From Pythium myriotylum (lineage: Eukaryota > Oomycota > Peronosporomycetes > Pythiales > Pythiaceae), in assembly GCA_023091665.1 (NCBI GenBank), contig JALJCQ010000033.1:682001-746000 (forward strand): 64,000 nucleotides of DNA, read 5' to 3'. The notes below the pieces were generated by a model that did not search any database, was not told the origin of the DNA, and saw nothing but the letters and a program-made list of their open reading frames with translations. The position numbers and the translations under genes were made by a program. Shown here one piece after another: positions 61,001 through 64,000 of this stretch. Numbering within the stretch: position 1 is the first letter of the stretch; every line of letters begins with the position of its first letter.

Positions 61001-62429
61001 CGATGTGACCGAGTCGGAGGTGCCACAGGTACGACTTGGACATGGCGCGACCTCGTCTTGTACTGGCGGCGTGGGCTGCTTCAATCGACACTGGAGACAT
61101 GTTGAGCTTGAACAGACCCTTGCCGATACGAGTGCCGATGGTCCGCTTGGCGCCCTTGAGAACGACGAAGCAACCGTCCTTGTCGAACGTCACGGGAGCA
61201 ACGTCCTCCGTGAATCTTCCGACCGAGAACAGGTTGCGGCTGAGCTTGGGGATATGCCACACGTTGGTGAGCAAGCCCTTCTTGACACCGCTTGGAGTCT
61301 TCATCGACATGAGAATGTCTCCCACGCCAACTGCTTGGACCGTGCCATCATCGGCCAGATGCACGTCGACTGGGTCGATCTTCTTGTAGTTCATCATGAA
61401 CTGCTTGGTTCGCGACATGTGCTGAGTCGCACCCGAGTCGACCAACCACGCCGTGGATTGACTCGACTTGCCTTGGGTCTTCCCGACCGAGAACAGGTAC
61501 TCGCCGGGGTCTTCATCTCGCGCAAGGTTCGCTCGCTGGAACCGTTGCCGAGGGTTGCCGTTTCCGTTGCCGTTGCCGTTGCCGCCGGAGTTGCCGTTTC
61601 CGTTGCCGTTGCCGTTGCCGCCGGAGTTGCCGTTGCCGTTGCCGTTGCCGTTGTCCTTGACACGCGAGTGGCACTCCGCGGCCCAATGACCGATCTTGCC
61701 GCAGTAGTTGCACGTGCCAGTCTTCTTGACTGCACGGCCCTTGGGCTTCGCGTCACTTGTCATGAACGCTTGGCCAAGCGTGGCTCCGTCGCCACCTTGC
61801 TCCTTGCGCTTCATGTCTTCATGGAGCAGCCGAGACGTCACGAGTTCCCACGTGAGCGCGTCGACACGCGACTCCAACGCCGTGATGAGGAACTGGTACG
61901 ACTCGCTGAGACTGCCGAGAAGCGTGATCACCAAGTCGTCTTCGCTGACCGGAGCGCCGACTGCGTCGAGTTGCTCGGCCAGGGTCTTGAGCTTGTTGAT
62001 GTGCGTGAGCACATCGTCACCTTCTTCCATCATGGTCGTGAAGAAACGACGACGAAGAAAGAGCTTGTTGGCAAGGCTCTTCCTCTCGAAGTGTTCTTCC
62101 AGTCTTGACCATGCATCTTGCGCACCACTCGCCGACCGAACCAGCGGGAGCTGCGAGTCTTCCATCGCGAGACAGATCATCGCGAGCGCCTTGCGAGACT
62201 TCTTCTTGAAGAGGGCTCGGTCCGCTTCGGTCTGGCACTGCTCGAGTTTGACCTCTCCACAGACAACTTCCCAGACGTCGCGTTCTTCGAGCACCATCTG
62301 CATCTTGAACTTCCATGTGTGGAAGTTGGTTCCGTCGAACTTGTTGATGCGGGCTGGGGTGGTCGAATCCATGGCGAAGGCTGGGGAGGCGAAGTCGGTG
62401 GAGGCAGAGTCGGCTGGGCTTGGGCTCAT
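58022..62429 (-). pseudogene. Gag-pol of the nested minus element, split by a frameshift in integrase
   Basis: Frame 1 starts at the primer-site ATG (62,429) and runs through gag, an enlarged Gly-Asn repeat, protease and integrase as far as [14 protein letters not shown]; there a short divergent patch (about 60,500-60,535) adds bases and shifts the frame. Frame 2 picks up at [15 protein letters not shown] (60,469) and continues through RT (YVDDLILAC) and the whole RNase H to a stop at 58,022 inside the 3' LTR. Apart from the patch, nothing looks damaged. The intact copy at 53,715 shows no frameshift is normally used. Confidence 0.88.
61550..61660 (-). repeat. Gly-Asn hexanucleotide repeat in gag
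   Basis: Alternating GGCAAC codon pairs (minus strand), broken by Ser-Gly-Gly, encode a Gly-Asn linker between the CCHC knuckle and the protease. This copy holds one more [11 protein letters not shown] block than the copies near 52,870-52,940 and 55,645-55,710. Confidence 0.85.
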
Positions 62430-62433
62430 AACC

Positions 62434-62792
62434 TGTTGGAAGGTCGCTTGGTTGGTGGGATGCAAAATGCAAAGTGAATTGATCGGGACTTAGTTCGCTG
62501 CTGCTACCTCTAAGCCGTCTGTGTGTGTCCTACGCTACCGTAATCAAATGTATGTCTTACCTATCGTAAACATATGCAAACATAGACTGACTTCGTGGAT
62601 ACTTCAACGAAGTCGATGGGTGGCACTGGATTCAAACCAGAACCAGATGGAGAATCTTCCACATGTCGAATCTTCCACATGTCGAATCTTCCACGGAGAA
62701 TCTTCTGCAGGAGAATCTTCTACAGCCGAGCTTCAACTGCCGAGCTTCAACTGGAATGATGACGCTGGGTTCGAGGCGCATCATCTTCAACA
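62434..62792 (-). repeat. 5' LTR (359 bp) of the nested minus element
   Basis: Family A LTR with two 16-bp units; on its left lies the primer site 62419-62433, on its right the second CCTTT. Confidence 0.92.
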
Positions 62793-64000
62793 CCTTTGCC
62801 AGCCGGACGCAAGGCCATCACCAGCAAGTGGGTGTTCAAGGTCAAGGAAACCGCCGAAGGACTCGTCGAGCGGTACAAGGCTCGACTCGTTGCCAAGGGG
62901 TTCCTGCAGAAGTACGGCATCGACTTCGAAGAGACATTCGCACCCGTCGCCAAGTTCACGTCGATCCGCACCATCCTCAGCATCGCCGCTCGACACAAGC
63001 TCATGATCCATCAGATGGATGTCAAGACGGCGTTCCTGAACGGCAACCTCGACGAAGAAATCTACATGAAGCAGCCCGAAGGCTTCGTCGACCAGCGCCA
63101 CCCCGACTACGTGTGCAAGCTCAAGCGCTCGCTCTACGGTCTCAAGCAGTCGCCACGCATGTGGAACCAGACCATCGACGCCTTCATGCGCAAGGTCGGC
63201 TTCACCAAGTGCGAGATGGACCACTGCGTGTACGTCAAGCGGAGCGGCTCAGCGATGATCTTCGTGGTGATCTACGTCGACGACCTCATCCTCGCCTGCA
63301 ACAGCCTCGAGTTGCTCACGGCGACCAAGCGTGCACTCAGCGAACGCTTCGAGATGTCCGACCTCGGCGAACTCAAGTACTGCCTCGGCATGGAAGTTGA
63401 GCAAGACCCCAAGTCCGGCGACGTGACCATGCGGCAGACCAAGTTCCTGCAGTCGATCCTGACCAAGTTCGGCATGCAAGACTGCAAACCAGTGAGGACC
63501 CCTCAAGACCCCGGACTCAAGCTGACCAAGGCCATGTGTGAAGGTGGTTGCAAGCACGAAGACACCATGAAGAACGTGCCGTACCGAAGTGCAGTCGGCG
63601 CACTGATGTACCTCATGGTCGGCACTCGACCAGACCTCGCAGCGGCAGTCGGCACACTCAGCCAGTTCGCCGCGGACCCGTGTCCAACACACTGGCAAGC
63701 TCTCAAGCGTGTGCTCCGGTATCTGCAAGCGACTCCGACGTACGGCCTGCAGTTCTCGGCATCGAACGACGGAAGACTGGTCGGCTACTCCGACGCCGAC
63801 TGGGCTGGCGACATCGAGTCACGTCGAAGCACCAGCGGCTACGTGTTCATGCTCAACGGCGGATGCATCAGCTGGCGCAGCAAGAAGCAGCGAACTGTCG
63901 CCCTCTCCTCGACCGAAGCAGAGTACATGGCTCTATCGGAAGCGATCCAAGAAGCCGTGTGGCTCAAGGCGTTCCTGTGCGAACTCGGCGAAGTTGCAAG
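62793..64000 (+). mobile_element. Family A copia, plus strand, right part: RT and RNase H, open at the window edge
   Basis: Resumes the interrupted element in RT ([18 protein letters not shown]) and stays open to base 64,000 through [28 protein letters not shown] and [13 protein letters not shown] to [14 protein letters not shown]. Together with 54864-57724 it rebuilds a normal family A order, apart from the frameshift before the break. Confidence 0.9.

Larger units (their letters stand above)
57725..62792 (-). mobile_element. Family A copia, minus strand, full length with both LTRs, nested
   Basis: A 5,068-bp element with 3' LTR 57725-58067 and 5' LTR 62434-62792, flanked on both sides by CCTTT, the 5-bp target duplication typical of copia integrases. 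The target is the RT coding region of the plus-strand family A copy. The LTRs differ by one 16-bp repeat unit and a few substitutions. Coding capacity is broken by one frameshift patch in integrase. Confidence 0.95.

Overview
The window comes from a nuclear eukaryotic genome. Genes are closely packed, with mostly short GT-AG introns (29 to 86 nt in the models below), and the cargo is typical of a flagellated protist: a giant HYDIN-like axonemal protein, a PACRG-family protein, TOM70, PRMT10, RecQ and SNU13. Gene density, intron size, flagellar genes and Ty1/copia elements together fit an oomycete (stramenopile) best. That assignment is inference; no rRNA or other decisive marker is present.

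Bases 1 to about 39,700 are host genes, eighteen of which I could model, most with splice sites whose phases close exactly. In order: a BioD-like P-loop protein (-, runs off the left edge), a PSO2/SNM1 nuclease (+), a PACRG-family protein (+), an opine dehydrogenase-like protein (-), TOM70 (-), SNU13 (+), a SNIP1-like FHA protein (-), an EXD3/Mut-7-like exonuclease (+), a guanylate-binding-protein-like coiled-coil protein with a degenerate P-loop (-), an unknown 232-residue protein (-), PRMT10 (+), geranylgeranyltransferase I beta (+), an organellar-type methionine aminopeptidase (-), a DUF1279/FAM210-like protein (-), an unknown five-exon 151-residue protein (-), an intronless 4,762-residue HYDIN (+), an STN1-like telomere protein (-), a RecQ helicase (+) and an SLC37-type sugar-phosphate exchanger (-). 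Many neighbours are divergent or convergent with gaps of 11 to 120 bp. HYDIN and PACRG serve the flagellar axoneme; PSO2, RecQ and STN1 serve genome or telomere maintenance; TOM70, the methionine aminopeptidase and the DUF1279 protein point to mitochondria.

From about 39,800 to the right edge the window is a nested heap of Ty1/copia retrotransposons of two families. Family A (LTR ends TGTTG...CAACA) is present as (i) a 2,890-bp tandem duplication of an internally deleted copy on the left (39.8-44.8 kb), (ii) a nearly complete minus-strand copy (49.6-54.1 kb), (iii) a plus-strand RNase H remnant (54.08-54.54 kb), and (iv) a plus-strand copy (54.5-57.7 kb, resuming at 62.8 kb) interrupted by (v) a minus-strand copy with both LTRs (57,725-62,792) flanked by the 5-bp target duplication CCTTT. 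Family B (44,849-49,550) is one apparently intact element with two seemingly identical 355-bp LTRs, unusual TATTA...TAATA ends and an unbroken 1,339-codon gag-pol frame. In both families the primer binding site is an internal initiator-Met tRNA (anticodon) match, and the first gag ATG lies inside it.
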